Shown here: one piece after another, positions 43,578 to 53,021 of the stretch | How positions within the stretch are numbered: position 1 is the stretch's first letter | Layout: each line of letters begins with the position of its first letter | NCBI RefSeq assembly: GCF_010119615.1 | Contig: NZ_QOVG01000003.1 | Span: 310,001-374,000 of the forward strand | Direction of reading: 5' to 3' | Source: Pseudoxanthomonas gei | GTDB taxonomy: Bacteria; Pseudomonadota; Gammaproteobacteria; Xanthomonadales; Xanthomonadaceae | DNA length: 64,000 bases | Notes under the pieces: generated by a model | Seen by the model: only the letters and a program-made list of their open reading frames with translations | Database searches by the model: none | Told to the model about the DNA's origin: nothing | Made by a program: the position numbers and the translations under genes

Positions 43578-44682
43578 CGGCGAGTTCCTGGTACAGGGTC
43601 AACGTGGCTTCCTGCATGGCGCGCAGGGTGTAGGGCATCGTAGCCAATGGCAGCGGTGGACGCCCCAGCAACGCCTGTGCAGTGGATAACAATGCGTGTT
43701 CGTCGAAGGCCGGCACCACGCCTTGCGGCTGCAGCTCGGCCAGTAGTTCGCCCACGCCGCCATGCGCCCAGCCCAGCACCGGGCGCCCAACCGACAGCGC
43801 TTCGATCACCGTGCGACCAAAGGCCTCGGGTTTGCGCGACAGCTGCAGCACCAGGTCGCTGGCCGCATAGGCGTCGGCGATGCGCGAGGTCGCGGCGGTG
43901 AAGGCCACGGCATCGGCAACGCCAAGGCTGGCCGCTGCGCTTTCCATTTCCGCGATGTAGTCCTCGCGACCGGCTTCGCGCGCACCCGGAAGCCAAAGGC
44001 GGGCGTCGACTGTCCGGCGCAACGCGGACAACAGGTGCAAGGCATCGATGTGGCCTTTGAGGCGCGTGCCGCGGCCCGGCAGCAGCAGCAAGGGCCCGTT
44101 GCCGCCAAGCTGCGGGCTGGCCTGGGCGAACCTGGAACGCAATCCAGGCTGCGGCCACGACATGCGCGGGAACTGCGCCGTGTCGATACCGCGCGGAATG
44201 ACGCGCAGCTTGCGCGGATCGGTTTGCGGATAGTGCTGCAACAGGTAGCCGCTCACGCTCTCGGAAACACAGATGACCCGTTCGCCGCGCGTCATCACCG
44301 CGCTGTAGTGCCCTGGCGAGTTGAGCCCGTGCATGGTGGTGACGAAGTGCGGACGCTGCGCCGCGTCGATGCCCTGCACTGCCTTCAGGCCCAGCCAGGC
44401 CGGCAGGCGCGAGCGTGCATGCACGATGTCGACACGCTCATCGACGAACAGCTTGCGCAGCGTCCGCAGGTGACGAAGGGTCAGCAGCGACTTGCGACCG
44501 ATGTCCAGGGTGACGTGTTCGGCCCCGGCGGCCTGCAAGGCGGGCAGCAGGCGGCCACCGGCGGAAACCACCAGCGAGCGGTGCCCGGCTTCGACCAGTG
44601 CGGCGGATATTTCCAGGGTGGAACGTTCCACGCCACCGGACTCGAGCGCCGGAAGCAGCTGTACCACGGTCAGGCGACGCAT
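43540..44682 (-). CDS. Family 1-type glycosyltransferase
   Basis: A 380-residue GT-B fold glycosyltransferase. The N-terminal domain shows RRLTVVQLLPALESGGVERS (the GGVE donor loop). The second domain has LRVIPRGIDTAQF, LLLLPGRGTRLKGHI and the EALSVGRP motif (EAFGRTVIEALSVGRPVLGWAHGGVGEL), where E-x7-E catalytic Glu residues lie. It most likely extends the lipopolysaccharide core or O-chain, since it sits in one leftward run with the ligase and acyltransferase. The start at 44682 is chosen over 44766 because it begins the Rossmann strand. Confidence 0.93.
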   Translation of the reverse strand: MRRLTVVQLLPALESGGVERSTLEISAALVEAGHRSLVVSAGGRLLPALQAAGAEHVTLDIGRKSLLTLRHLRTLRKLFVDERVDIVHARSRLPAWLGLKAVQGIDAAQRPHFVTTMHGLNSPGHYSAVMTRGERVICVSESVSGYLLQHYPQTDPRKLRVIPRGIDTAQFPRMSWPQPGLRSRFAQASPQLGGNGPLLLLPGRGTRLKGHIDALHLLSALRRTVDARLWLPGAREAGREDYIAEMESAAASLGVADAVAFTAATSRIADAYAASDLVLQLSRKPEAFGRTVIEALSVGRPVLGWAHGGVGELLAELQPQGVVPAFDEHALLSTAQALLGRPPLPLATMPYTLRAMQEATLTLYQELADDCSTRAPAAIH

Positions 44683-44704
44683 CGGCGCAGATCCGCGCGC
44701 CTGC

Positions 44705-44902
44705 TCAGTCAGCCAGGGTGAAATGCGACCCGCAATAGGGGCACTGCACTTCCCGGCCGGGTGCATCCTCGATGGCCAGGTACACGCGCGGATGCGAGTT
44801 CCACAGTGCCATCGACGGCAACGGGCAGCTCAGCGGCAGGTCGCCCTGATGCACGGTGTAACGCTTCTCGGCATTGGCTTGCGCGGTGGCGGTCTGGCTC
44901 AT
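44705..44902 (-). CDS. CHCC-type zinc-finger small protein
   Basis: A 65-residue protein with a Cys-His-Cys-Cys set in LSCPLPSMALWNSHPRVYLAIED and QCPYCGSHFTL. This is the zf-CHCC domain found in mitochondrial complex I subunit NDUFS6 and in small proteobacterial proteins. It binds one zinc; role in bacteria not settled. It ends 22 bases before the glycosyltransferase start, so it may be cotranscribed. Confidence 0.9.
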   Translation of the reverse strand: MSQTATAQANAEKRYTVHQGDLPLSCPLPSMALWNSHPRVYLAIEDAPGREVQCPYCGSHFTLAD

Positions 44903-45113
44903 GTGAATTCAGTCGGCATAGCGGGGTTGGCAGTCTAGCAGCCTGCCATTGGCGGGTAAAAAAGAGGCAGGCTGGCCGCCTCGCGTAGCGTTTATCCACT
45001 CGGCAATCCAAAACAAGTCGTCATGCCAGCGGTTTGCGGGCTTGCGAACAAGGGCATATCCAAATGGGTCCGCCGCGTTCGCCGGGATGAGCTGGTTGTT
45101 TGCCGCGCTAGGA

Positions 45114-45147
45114 CAAAAAAACGCCGGCCGCGATGGCCGCGACCGGT
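45114..45147 (-). terminator. Rho-independent terminator of the YceI gene
   Basis: On the minus strand CCGGTCGCGG, loop CCA and TCGCGGCCGG form a 10-bp stem with two G-T pairs, followed by CG and seven T residues. It lies just beyond the YceI stop. Confidence 0.92.
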
Positions 45148-45172
45148 GTTTGGTGTGGAGCGTGGGCGAGCC

Positions 45173-45751
45173 TTACTTGGCCTTCGGCACGACCGCTTCA
45201 GTGGTGATGCGCAGGGTGACTTCGTCGCTGACATTCGGCACATAGTTGCCCAGGCCGAAATCGGTGCGCTTGACGGTGGCCGTGGCGTCAAAGCCAATCG
45301 CGGCGCGCTTGGCCATCGGCTGCTCGCCGGCCTTGTTGAGGGTCACGTTCAGCACTACCGGCTTGGTCACGCCTTTGACGGTCAGGTCGCCGGTGACCTT
45401 CAGCTTGTTCTTGCCCGCGGCTTCGACCTTGGTGCTCTTGAAGGTGGCGGCCGGGTACTTGGCGGCATCGAACCAGTCGCCGCTGGTCAGGTGATCGTAG
45501 AAGTCGGTGGCGAGCGCGCTCAGCCCGGTCAACGGCAGGGTGACTTGCACGCTGGAGGCGGAGACCTTGGCGGCGTCGTACACGATGGCGCCGTCAGCCT
45601 GGCCGAAATTGATGCTGGGGTGGGAGAACCCGAAGTGGTTCCAGCTGGCGATCACGTTGGTGTGGTTGGGATCGATCTTGTAGCTCACCGGGGCGGCAAA
45701 AGCCGAACCGGCAAACGCGAACAGGGCGGCAACGAGCAGGGTCTTGCGCAT
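45173..45751 (-). CDS. YceI family periplasmic protein
   Basis: A 192-residue exported protein with a signal peptide (MRKTLLVAALFAFAGSAFAA). It is a lipocalin-like barrel that binds isoprenoid quinone-type lipids: YKIDPNHTNVIASWNHFGFSHP at the start and VTGDLTVKGVTKPVVLNVTL in the middle are the YceI pattern. The end TDFGLGNYVPNVSDEVTLRI is also typical. Its function in the cell is not established. Confidence 0.95.
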   Translation of the reverse strand: MRKTLLVAALFAFAGSAFAAPVSYKIDPNHTNVIASWNHFGFSHPSINFGQADGAIVYDAAKVSASSVQVTLPLTGLSALATDFYDHLTSGDWFDAAKYPAATFKSTKVEAAGKNKLKVTGDLTVKGVTKPVVLNVTLNKAGEQPMAKRAAIGFDATATVKRTDFGLGNYVPNVSDEVTLRITTEAVVPKAK

Positions 45752-45813
45752 GGTGGGACTCCTCATGGGATTTGGGCTGGATGGAAACAGAAAACGGGTT
45801 GCGGGAAAGTGAA

Positions 45814-46407
45814 CTATTCGATGCGTGCGGCTTCATCGAACGGCAGGCGCGGCGAACGCGGGAACACGCCGGCAGGATCGCCATAGCCCAGGTTGACCAG
45901 GAAATTGGACTTGATGGCGGTGCCGGCGAAGAACGCGGCGTCCAGCTTGGCGTTGTCGAAACCGGACATCGGCCCGGTGTCCAGGCCCAACGCGCGCGCG
46001 GCCAGGATCAGGTAAGCACCCTGCAGGCTGCCATTGCGGAACGCGGGCACGTGCCGGTTCTCGCGCGGGCCGTCGAACCAGCTTTTGGCATCGGGCACGT
46101 GCGGGAACAGGTACGGGGTCTTCTCGTGGAAGTCCTCGTCATAGGCCACGATCACCGTCACCGGCGCGGCCATGGTCTTCTTATAGTTGCCCTCGTCCAG
46201 GGTCGGCCCCAGCTTGGCCTTGGCTTCCGGGGATTTGACGAAGACGAAGCGCGCGGGGGTGGTGTTGGCAGCGGTCGGGCCCAGCTTGACCAGTTCATAC
46301 AGCGCATGCAGTTGTGCGTCCTCGACGGGACGGTCCAGGAACTTGTTCTGGGTGCGGGCGGTGCGGAACAACTGGTCCAGCGCGGCGGCGTTCAAGGCTT
46401 CTGACAT
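45814..46407 (-). CDS. Nitroreductase family protein, RutE-like (malonic semialdehyde reductase)
   Basis: A 197-residue FMN-binding flavoprotein. [59 protein letters not shown] and [12 protein letters not shown] match RutE closely, and the length is equal. RutE reduces malonic semialdehyde in the Rut uracil-breakdown pathway, but no other rut gene is seen here, so it may act on other small aldehydes or nitro compounds. Confidence 0.9.
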   Translation of the reverse strand: MSEALNAAALDQLFRTARTQNKFLDRPVEDAQLHALYELVKLGPTAANTTPARFVFVKSPEAKAKLGPTLDEGNYKKTMAAPVTVIVAYDEDFHEKTPYLFPHVPDAKSWFDGPRENRHVPAFRNGSLQGAYLILAARALGLDTGPMSGFDNAKLDAAFFAGTAIKSNFLVNLGYGDPAGVFPRSPRLPFDEAARIE

Positions 46408-46534
46408 GTCACTTCCTGGGAAAAGGGTGGCGCGGATGATCTGGCCGGGAGGGTGGTCGCAAACCCGGACGCGCAGTGTAGAGTGTCCCGGCTATGACAA
46501 CATCCGGTCACTTCGGAACGGATTGTTTTAGTTT

Positions 46535-47509
46535 ATGGAACAAAGGTCGGCCTTACCGATGGATTCCACACAGCTCTGGACCCTGACCGACGGGCACGCC
46601 GGCAATCGGCGTCAGGCCCAGGCGCTGGCTGGCGCACTGGGCCTCGGGCCTTCCCAGGACTGGCTGCTGCAGCCCCGATTGCCATGGAGTGTGTCGGCGC
46701 CGAGGAACTTCGCCGGCGCCCAGCATGCCTTCGGTACCGACTTCGCCGCCGCGCTGGAGCATCCGCCTGGCCTGGCGATCGGCTGCGGTCGCCAGGCGGC
46801 GCTGGCCACCCGCTTGCTGCATGCACGGGGCGGCCAGGTGGTGCAGATCCTCGATCCCCGCATCGACCCCCGGCACTGGGACCTGGTGGTGGCGCCGGAC
46901 CACGACGGCCTCACGGGCCCCAACGTCATCACCTTGGCGGGCAGCCTGAATCCCGTCGACGACGACTGGCTGCTGCGCGCCCGCGAAGTCTTTGCGGCAT
47001 TCGCCCAATTGCCCCGGCCGCGCACCGCGTTGTTGCTGGGTGGGGCCAGCACACATGCGCGTTTCGATGCCCATGCGTTCCAGGCGCTGGCCGCCCAGCT
47101 GGACGTGGCGCTGGCGCGCGAGGGCGGCAGCGTGCTGGCCACGACATCGCGCCGCACTCCTGCCGACCTGGTCGCCGCGTTGCGCGCGCGCTACGGGGAA
47201 ACGCCGGGCCTGGTCTGGTGCGATGAGAGTGATGGAACCAATCCCTACGACGGCCTGCTGGCCTGGGCCGATCGCATCGTGTGTTCGCCCGATTCGGTCA
47301 ACATGGTGTCCGAAGCCTGCGCGACCGCGGCGCCCGTGTTCGTGTTCGATCCGGTGCGGGTCAGCGGCCGGCCGCGACGGTTCCTGGATGCCCTGCTCGC
47401 CCGTGGCCGCATCCAGGTGATGGACACGACACTTGCTCCGTTCCCCGTCGAGCCGCTGCGTGAAACCGCCCGCGTCGCGGCCCTGGTGAAAGCACGCCTG
47501 TCGTTGTAG
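46535..47509 (+). CDS. ELM1/DUF1022-like nucleotide-sugar type protein
   Basis: A 324-residue soluble protein. WTLTDGHAGNRRQAQALAGALG at the start, GCGRQAALATRLL, ILDPRIDPRHWDLVVAPDHD, LLLGGASTHARF and DRIVCSPDSVNMVSEACATAAPVFVF identify the mitochondrial fission ELM1 family. Its fold resembles GT-B glycosyltransferases, so a sugar-transfer role in the envelope is possible; the function in bacteria is unknown. The start could be 46535 or an ATG at 46559. Confidence 0.88.
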   Translation: MEQRSALPMDSTQLWTLTDGHAGNRRQAQALAGALGLGPSQDWLLQPRLPWSVSAPRNFAGAQHAFGTDFAAALEHPPGLAIGCGRQAALATRLLHARGGQVVQILDPRIDPRHWDLVVAPDHDGLTGPNVITLAGSLNPVDDDWLLRAREVFAAFAQLPRPRTALLLGGASTHARFDAHAFQALAAQLDVALAREGGSVLATTSRRTPADLVAALRARYGETPGLVWCDESDGTNPYDGLLAWADRIVCSPDSVNMVSEACATAAPVFVFDPVRVSGRPRRFLDALLARGRIQVMDTTLAPFPVEPLRETARVAALVKARLSL

Positions 47510-47554
47510 CGCCGCGCGTAGCCGACTGCTCGTGCGATGGAAGGTTCCCTTCCG

Positions 47555-47654
47555 TTGCAGGAGCGACGCCAGTCGCGAAGCCAGGAAATAACGGCCACCG
47601 GTCCGTCCGGGCAGTCAGGCGCTGCGTGCTTCGCGACTGGCGTCGCTCCTTCAA
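47555..47654. repeat. REP-like inverted repeat (GGAGCGACGC family), copy 3
   Basis: A left arm TTGCAGGAGCGACGCCAGTC... (47555-47581) and a right arm of its near-perfect complement (47628-47654) enclose about 46 unrelated bases. It lies between the convergent ELM1-like and glnE genes, the same kind of place as copy 1. Confidence 0.85.
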
Positions 47655-47681
47655 CCCAAGCCCGTGCTTCGCCCCGCAGAG

Positions 47682-50504
47682 CTACGACGCCAGCGGCGGC
47701 TCGAAAGAAAGGCCGCGCGCGCGCACGGCTTCTTCCACCACTGCCCTGGCCTCGACCAGCGCATCGCTTTCGGCCAGCAGGCGCTGGCGACGGTCCAGCG
47801 TGCAGATCAGGCCCTGGGCGACGAACCAGGCGTGCACGCGACGCAACGAGGCGGCCTGGGCCTGGTCGAAAGCGCCAGTGGATTCCAGCGCGAGGATCAG
47901 CGACTGCGTGTCACGTGGGGCCAGCAGGGCGGCGTGGGTGCCCGACTCGCGCAGCACCAGGTACTGGACCAGGAACTCCAGGTCGACCAGGCCGCCGGCG
48001 CCCTGCTTGAGGTCAAAACGTGCGGCATCGGTACGATCGAGCTCGGCGCGCATCTTTACCCGCATGTCGCAGATCTTGCCGCGCAGCTCAAGCGCATCAC
48101 GCGGCTGCGACAGGGTCGCAGCGCGGATCTCCTCGAACTCCGCCAGCAGGGAGGCATCGCCGGCCACGGCGCGCGCGCGCACCAGGGCCTGGTGTTCCCA
48201 TATCCACGCCCGCGTCAGCTGGTACTCGCGGTAGCTGGCCAGCGACGACACCAGCAGGCCCTTGGCGCCATCCGGGCGCAAGCGCACGTCGACATCGTAG
48301 AGGCGACCGGCGCCGCTCACCGCGCCAAGCAACGCCACCAGCTTCTGCGCCAGCCGTGCATACCAGCGGCCGGCCTCCAGCGGCCGCGCTCCATCGGAAA
48401 TGGCCGCAGACCCGGCGTCGTACAGGAACACCAGGTCCAGGTCCGAGCCGAATCCCAGTTCCTCGCCACCCAGGCTGCCGTAGCCGATCACCGCGAATCG
48501 TCCGTCGGCGACCGACCCGTGCGCGGCCACCACCTCGGCACGCACCATCGCCAGCACCACGCGCACCACTTCCTCGGCCAGCCAGGCGAGTTGGCGGGTG
48601 CTGTCGCTGGCAGGCTGGCGGCCATCCAGCGCAGCCAGGGCGATGCGGAAACTCAAGGCCAGCCGGCGTTCGTTGAGCAGGCGCAAGGCGATTTCCGGAT
48701 CGTCCTCCTGCAAGGCGGCCTCGCACTCGCGCCGCATCTCCGCGCGCACGGGCATCGGCCCGCCCACCCGCGTGTCCAGCAGCTCGTCCAGCAGCAGCGG
48801 ATACAGGGCCAAACGCTCGGCCAGCAGCGCACTGCGCGCGACCACGTCGACCAGCCGGTCCAGGGCGCTGGGCTGTTCGTCCAGCAACGCCAGGTAGCTG
48901 GTCCGGCGCAGGATGGCGCGAAGCAGCAGCAGCAGGCGTTTCAGCGCCGCGTCGGGTTGCGAGGAATGCGCGGCGGCTTCCAGCAAGGCCGGCAGCACCC
49001 GGTCAAGTCGCGCGCGCGCGCCATCGGATAATCCCGTCACGCCCATGGACTGGGCGAAATCACGCAGCGACGCATCGGCGCCCGCCGCGTCCGCAAAACC
49101 CGAACCTGCCAGTACCCCGGCATCACCGGAGGCAGGCAACGCGCGCCAGTACTGGGCCAGTGCACCGGGGACTACGTGGTGTTCGCGCGGGGCGAGCAAT
49201 TCGTTGAATTCGGCGGCCACGCGTGCGCGTTTTACTTCCAGTGCGGCGACCAGCGCGTCCCAATCGGCGTACTGCAGGCCCTGCGCGATGCGCGTCCGGT
49301 CCAGTGGGTCTTCAGGCAAGGCATGGGTCTGCGCATCGCGCAGCATCTGCAGGCGGTTCTCCAGCTTGCGCAGGAAACGGTAGGCGTCGATCAGTGCTTC
49401 ACCGTCCTCGGCGGTGATCTGCCGCGTTTCCATCAAGGCACGCAGCGCCGGCAGCAACCGGCGCTCGCGCAGCATAGCGTCCCGGCCCCCGCGGATCAGC
49501 TGCAGGGCCTGGGCCAGGAACTCGATCTCGCGGATGCCGCCCGGCCCGCGCTTGATGTCATCGGCCAGCTCGCGCCGTGCCACTTCGGCGGCAATGGCGG
49601 CCTTCATGTCGCGCAGGCCGTCGAGCGCGGTGAAATCCAGGTAGCGGCGATACACGAACGGCCGCAGGCTGTGCAGCCACTGCTCGCCGGCTTCGATGTC
49701 GCCGGCCACCGTGCGCGCCTTCAGCCAGGCGTAGCGTTCCCAGTCGCGCCCTTCGCGCTGGAAGTACTGGTCCATGCCGGCGAAGGAAAGGGCCACGCGG
49801 CCGGCGTTGCCGAACGGTCGCAGGCGCAGGTCGACCCGATGGCAGAAGCCGTCGACCGTGGGTTCATCCAGCAATCTGGCCAGGCGCTGGCCGAGGCGCG
49901 CGAAATAATCCTCGGCCGCCAGGGCGCGCGCGCCATCGGATTCGCCACCCTGCGGATAGGCGTAGACCAGGTCGATGTCGGAGGAGAAATTCAGTTCGCC
50001 GCCACCCAGCTTGCCGAGTCCGAACACCACCAGCCGCTGCGCCGTGCCATCGGCCGCACGGACCAGGCCGTGGCGTTGCGCGAACTCGGTTTCCAGCGCT
50101 TCCAGTCCGAGCTGCAGGCAGGCTTCGGCCAGCCGCGTGCTGCCGGCGAGGATCGCATCGACGTCGTCCAGTCCCAGCACGTCGCGCCATACCAGGCGGG
50201 TGGATTCGGCGGCGCGATACAGGCGCAACTGTTCGGGCCACCCGGATGCCTCGCCTGCCTGCAACGCGGGCGGGGCGAACGAAGTGGCGCCGTCGTCATG
50301 CGCGAACACGTCCAGCAACGCGGGCTGCCTGCGCAGGGTTTCCAATGCGAAATCGCTGGCCAGCAGGACTTTCGCCACGCGTGCGGCGAAGGCGGCATCT
50401 TCGAGCAAGGCGGCCGCCTGTGGCGAAGCCGCGCGCAGGCGCGACAGGCCGCGCTCGATCAGTGGGGCAAGCGCGCTGTGGGAAGACGTGGCATGGATCG
50501 ACAT
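47682..50504 (-). CDS. glnE: Bifunctional glutamine synthetase adenylyltransferase/deadenylase GlnE
   Basis: A 940-residue protein that adds and removes AMP on glutamine synthetase in response to PII signalling. It has two nucleotidyltransferase domains, each with a G-[GS]-x9-D-x-D core: [16 protein letters not shown] in the N-terminal half (removal) and [16 protein letters not shown] in the C-terminal half (addition), joined by helical domains. Length agrees with E. coli GlnE (946). Start at 50504. Confidence 0.97.
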   Translation of the reverse strand: MSIHATSSHSALAPLIERGLSRLRAASPQAAALLEDAAFAARVAKVLLASDFALETLRRQPALLDVFAHDDGATSFAPPALQAGEASGWPEQLRLYRAAESTRLVWRDVLGLDDVDAILAGSTRLAEACLQLGLEALETEFAQRHGLVRAADGTAQRLVVFGLGKLGGGELNFSSDIDLVYAYPQGGESDGARALAAEDYFARLGQRLARLLDEPTVDGFCHRVDLRLRPFGNAGRVALSFAGMDQYFQREGRDWERYAWLKARTVAGDIEAGEQWLHSLRPFVYRRYLDFTALDGLRDMKAAIAAEVARRELADDIKRGPGGIREIEFLAQALQLIRGGRDAMLRERRLLPALRALMETRQITAEDGEALIDAYRFLRKLENRLQMLRDAQTHALPEDPLDRTRIAQGLQYADWDALVAALEVKRARVAAEFNELLAPREHHVVPGALAQYWRALPASGDAGVLAGSGFADAAGADASLRDFAQSMGVTGLSDGARARLDRVLPALLEAAAHSSQPDAALKRLLLLLRAILRRTSYLALLDEQPSALDRLVDVVARSALLAERLALYPLLLDELLDTRVGGPMPVRAEMRRECEAALQEDDPEIALRLLNERRLALSFRIALAALDGRQPASDSTRQLAWLAEEVVRVVLAMVRAEVVAAHGSVADGRFAVIGYGSLGGEELGFGSDLDLVFLYDAGSAAISDGARPLEAGRWYARLAQKLVALLGAVSGAGRLYDVDVRLRPDGAKGLLVSSLASYREYQLTRAWIWEHQALVRARAVAGDASLLAEFEEIRAATLSQPRDALELRGKICDMRVKMRAELDRTDAARFDLKQGAGGLVDLEFLVQYLVLRESGTHAALLAPRDTQSLILALESTGAFDQAQAASLRRVHAWFVAQGLICTLDRRQRLLAESDALVEARAVVEEAVRARGLSFEPPLAS

Positions 50505-50559
50505 GGCGCGGATTGTGTCACGGCTGACCGGACACCTTTGCCAGCGCGCATCCTTCTAA

Positions 50560-50649
50560 AGCCGAGCTTGCCCGGCTGCTTTCGGCTTTATCGAAACAGC
50601 GGCCCGGGCAAGCCCGGTCCTACAAAAAAAGCCGGGCAAGCCCGGCTCC
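50560..50649. repeat. GCCGGGCAAGCCCGGC repeat cluster, second REP family
   Basis: Three palindromic units (50560-50577, 50602-50622 and 50629-50649) of the form GCCGGGCAAGCCCGGC stand in the gap between lipB stop and glnE start. They differ in sequence from the GGAGCGACGC family. The last unit, on the minus strand, is followed by a T-run and works as a terminator. Confidence 0.82.
50622..50647 (-). terminator. Rho-independent terminator of lipB formed by a REP unit
   Basis: On the minus strand AGCCGGGCTTGCCCGGCT is a palindromic stem-loop followed by seven T residues. It lies about 20 bases beyond the lipB stop. Confidence 0.8.
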
Positions 50650-50668
50650 GCGAAAATACCGGCCGCGC

Positions 50669-51340
50669 TCAGGCGGCCAGCGACAGATCCGGCAATTCCG
50701 CGGCCGCGTTCAATTCCAGCCCGAACTGCTTCGCCAGATTGGCCAGCAACACCGGCTTCACCGCGTCCATGCCGGACGGACCGCCCAGATCGGCCAGCGT
50801 GGTCACCTGCAGCCCCTGGTAGCCGCAGGGATTGATGCGGTGCCAGGGCTCCAGGTCCATAGCGATATTGAACGCGAGGCCATGGAAGGTGCAGCCGCGA
50901 CGCACGCGGATGCCGAGTGCGGCGACCTTGGCGCCGGCCACGTAGACACCGGGCGCACCTTCCTTGCGCTCGGCGTGGATGTTCCACTCGGCGGCGGTGT
51001 CGATGATGGATTGCTCGATGCGCTGCACGTATTCGCGCACGCCGACCTTCATGCGCTTCAGGTCGAACAGCGGATAGGCGACGATCTGGCCGGGGCCGTG
51101 GTAGGTGACCTGGCCGCCGCGGTCGACTTGGATGACCGGGATGTCACCGGCCGCGAGCACATGCTCGGGCTTGCCGGCCTGGCCCAGGGTAAACACCGGA
51201 TCGTGCTCCACCAGCCAGATCTCGTCCGGCATGGCCTCGCCGCGCGCATCGGTGAAACGCTGCATCGCGCGCCACACCGGTTCGTAGGGCTGTCGTCCCA
51301 GCTCACGCACCAGGCATGGCAGGGGACTCACAGGGTCCAC
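50669..51340 (-). CDS. lipB: Octanoyltransferase LipB
   Basis: A 223-residue enzyme that moves octanoyl from acyl carrier protein to lipoyl domains, the first step of lipoate synthesis. [44 protein letters not shown] (catalytic Lys) and [15 protein letters not shown] (catalytic Cys) are complete. A GTG start at 51340 is used; it overlaps the DUF493 gene by 13 bases, so the pair is translationally coupled. Confidence 0.97.
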   Translation of the reverse strand: MDPVSPLPCLVRELGRQPYEPVWRAMQRFTDARGEAMPDEIWLVEHDPVFTLGQAGKPEHVLAAGDIPVIQVDRGGQVTYHGPGQIVAYPLFDLKRMKVGVREYVQRIEQSIIDTAAEWNIHAERKEGAPGVYVAGAKVAALGIRVRRGCTFHGLAFNIAMDLEPWHRINPCGYQGLQVTTLADLGGPSGMDAVKPVLLANLAKQFGLELNAAAELPDLSLAA

Positions 51341-51606
51341 TTCACTTCAGGATGCGCGCGCAGCGCATCGTGGGCGGCATCGTACTGGGCGCGGTCGTTG
51401 GCGCGGAATGAGATCCGCACCGATACGAACTTGCCGGTGGAGGAATGCTTCCAGCTGATGTTCTCGGCCAGCACTTCGATGCCGGCATCGCCGAGCAGCT
51501 TGGGTAGTTCGGTTTCCAGCCCGGCGCCGGCCGTACCCATGGCGCTGAGCTCGAAGGTGCCGGGGAACTGGAAGCCGTGCTCGGGGTTGTCTGATTTGAG
51601 GTCCAT
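51328..51606 (-). CDS. DUF493 family protein (YbeD-like)
   Basis: A 92-residue ferredoxin-fold protein ([57 protein letters not shown]). YbeD proteins lie next to lipB in many proteobacteria, as here, and are thought to have a regulatory role, unproven. The start at 51606 gives the standard length; an upstream ATG at 51666 would add a tail without family match. Confidence 0.92.
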   Translation of the reverse strand: MDLKSDNPEHGFQFPGTFELSAMGTAGAGLETELPKLLGDAGIEVLAENISWKHSSTGKFVSVRISFRANDRAQYDAAHDALRAHPEVKWTL

Positions 51607-51664
51607 GCCGGGATTATTGGGCCGTTGCCGTGGAAACCCAAGCACCGCGACTTCGCCTCGCTGC

Positions 51665-51696
51665 AAAAACGGAAGGGCCGCATTCGCATGCGGCCC
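51665..51696 (-). terminator. Rho-independent terminator of the CsgG-like gene
   Basis: On the minus strand GGGCCGCAT, loop GCGA and ATGCGGCCC give a perfect nine-bp stem, followed by TTCCG and five T residues. It lies between the CsgG-like stop and the DUF493 start. Confidence 0.88.
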
Positions 51697-51739
51697 CTCG
51701 GTGACTGCGCCGGTGCGGCGCGGCTACGGGATCGACGGG

Positions 51740-52705
51740 TCAGCGCGACAGTTCGATGCTGGTGGAATTCACCCAGCCCTTGTTGCCCAGCTCGTCCTCG
51801 ACTTCCCACATCAGCCCGTCCTTGTTGCCGGTGGGGTACAGCATCATGCCCGGGTCCAGCGAGCGCACGGCCTTGCCGGTGCCCTTGGAATTGGCCAGCA
51901 GGCGCGCGGGCTTGGTCACGGTCACCGCCTGGGTGGCGTTGGCTGCCGAGGCGTTGGCGGGCAACCCGCCCAGCTGGGCGACGATGTCCGTATACGCCTG
52001 CAGGTAGGCCAGGGTGATGACCTGGCCCAGCTCGGTGTTGGCGTAACCCGAGACCCCGGCCGCGCCCCAGCCACTGCCGCCGAACAGTCCGCCGCCCGCG
52101 CCCCAGCCCAGGTCGGTCTTCCTGGCGTTGCCTTCGGCCATGGCCACCTGCTCGGAGGAACGCACGTCGGTCACGGTCAGGACCACGTCTGCGGTCTTCT
52201 TCTTGAAGTTCAGCCCGCCGATGAGTGCGCCGGCGTTGCCGCCGACCAGTCCACCCAGCAGCCCGCCCAGCGCATTGCCGCCGGCGTTGCTGTTCTGGGA
52301 GATGAGATCGGGCACCAGCACGTAGTCGGCGGCCTTGATCTGGCCCTTGCCGATGTTGGAACGGCCGCGCAGTTCGCCGCTGGACGCCAGCGCACGTTCG
52401 CCCATCGCCGCATTCATGCCGGCGCCGCGATCGACCAAAGTGAAGCAGCGCGACTTGTTGACGAAGACCTTGATCAACTTTGAAGGTGCGGGCAGCTGCT
52501 GCCCGGTCCACCAGTTGGTGGCGTCTTCCGGCTCGATCACCGAAATGCTGCCCAGCGACCTGGCGCAGGTCGGGATCTGCGCGACCTGTTGCTTGCGCTG
52601 GTCCTGTGCGCTCTGGCGCTGGGCCATGGCCGGCGCTGCCGCCAGCACCAGTGCAAGGCCCAGCGATGCGGCAGCCAGCGCCGCCTTGGAAAATCCATTA
52701 CCCAT
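51740..52705 (-). CDS. CsgG/HfaB-like exported protein with C-terminal SH3-like part
   Basis: A 321-residue protein with a signal peptide (ending AAPAMAQ). Residues about 45-245 look like the CsgG family (SLGSISVIEPEDATNWW, SKLIKVFVNKSRCFTLVDRG, GQIKAADYVLVPDLISQN) with a glycine-rich membrane-like stretch (GGLLGGLVGGNAGALIGG). The end (GKAVRSLDPGMMLYPTGNKDGLMWEVEDELGNKGWVNS) is an SH3-like segment. No lipobox cysteine is evident, unlike E. coli CsgG. No curli genes lie nearby. Confidence 0.82.
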   Translation of the reverse strand: MGNGFSKAALAAASLGLALVLAAAPAMAQRQSAQDQRKQQVAQIPTCARSLGSISVIEPEDATNWWTGQQLPAPSKLIKVFVNKSRCFTLVDRGAGMNAAMGERALASSGELRGRSNIGKGQIKAADYVLVPDLISQNSNAGGNALGGLLGGLVGGNAGALIGGLNFKKKTADVVLTVTDVRSSEQVAMAEGNARKTDLGWGAGGGLFGGSGWGAAGVSGYANTELGQVITLAYLQAYTDIVAQLGGLPANASAANATQAVTVTKPARLLANSKGTGKAVRSLDPGMMLYPTGNKDGLMWEVEDELGNKGWVNSTSIELSR

Positions 52706-52972
52706 TTTCTTGCCCCTTTTAAATGACCATGAACGCGCTGCGCGTTCTCCCTTGATGGTGGCGGGCTGCTGGGCCCGCCGTTCCTTCGGACGCCTTGCGG
52801 TGCCCCACCGCCATCATAGTTAATTCGTGACGTGGTTGACCGAGGGCCTCGTCGCGGACACCGGCCTGTCCCGACCATGTAACAACGCAGCAGCGCGGAG
52901 GCAGAGGACACCGGCCGATGCCATGACCGCCATCGCATGACGGCCTGTGGAACCGCGCGGGCCGCAACGAAA

Positions 52973-52994
52973 GAAGCCGGCTTGCGCCGGCTTC
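52973..52994 (-). terminator. Hairpin terminator after the DD-carboxypeptidase gene
   Basis: GAAGCCGGC, loop GCAA and GCCGGCTTC on the minus strand form a nine-bp stem followed by TTTC, 28 bases past the gene's stop. Confidence 0.8.
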
Positions 52995-53021
52995 CTTGTC
53001 TGGATCAATGCGACGGGTGAC

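Noticed and set aside
44955-44985. Hairpin GAGGC...GCCTC with a T-run on the minus strand
   Set aside because: It resembles a terminator, but no minus-strand gene ends just before it, since the YceI gene has its own terminator; the stem is imperfect.
49176-50822. 548-codon plus-strand frame opposite glnE
   Set aside because: Antisense to glnE, which has both nucleotidyltransferase motifs intact.
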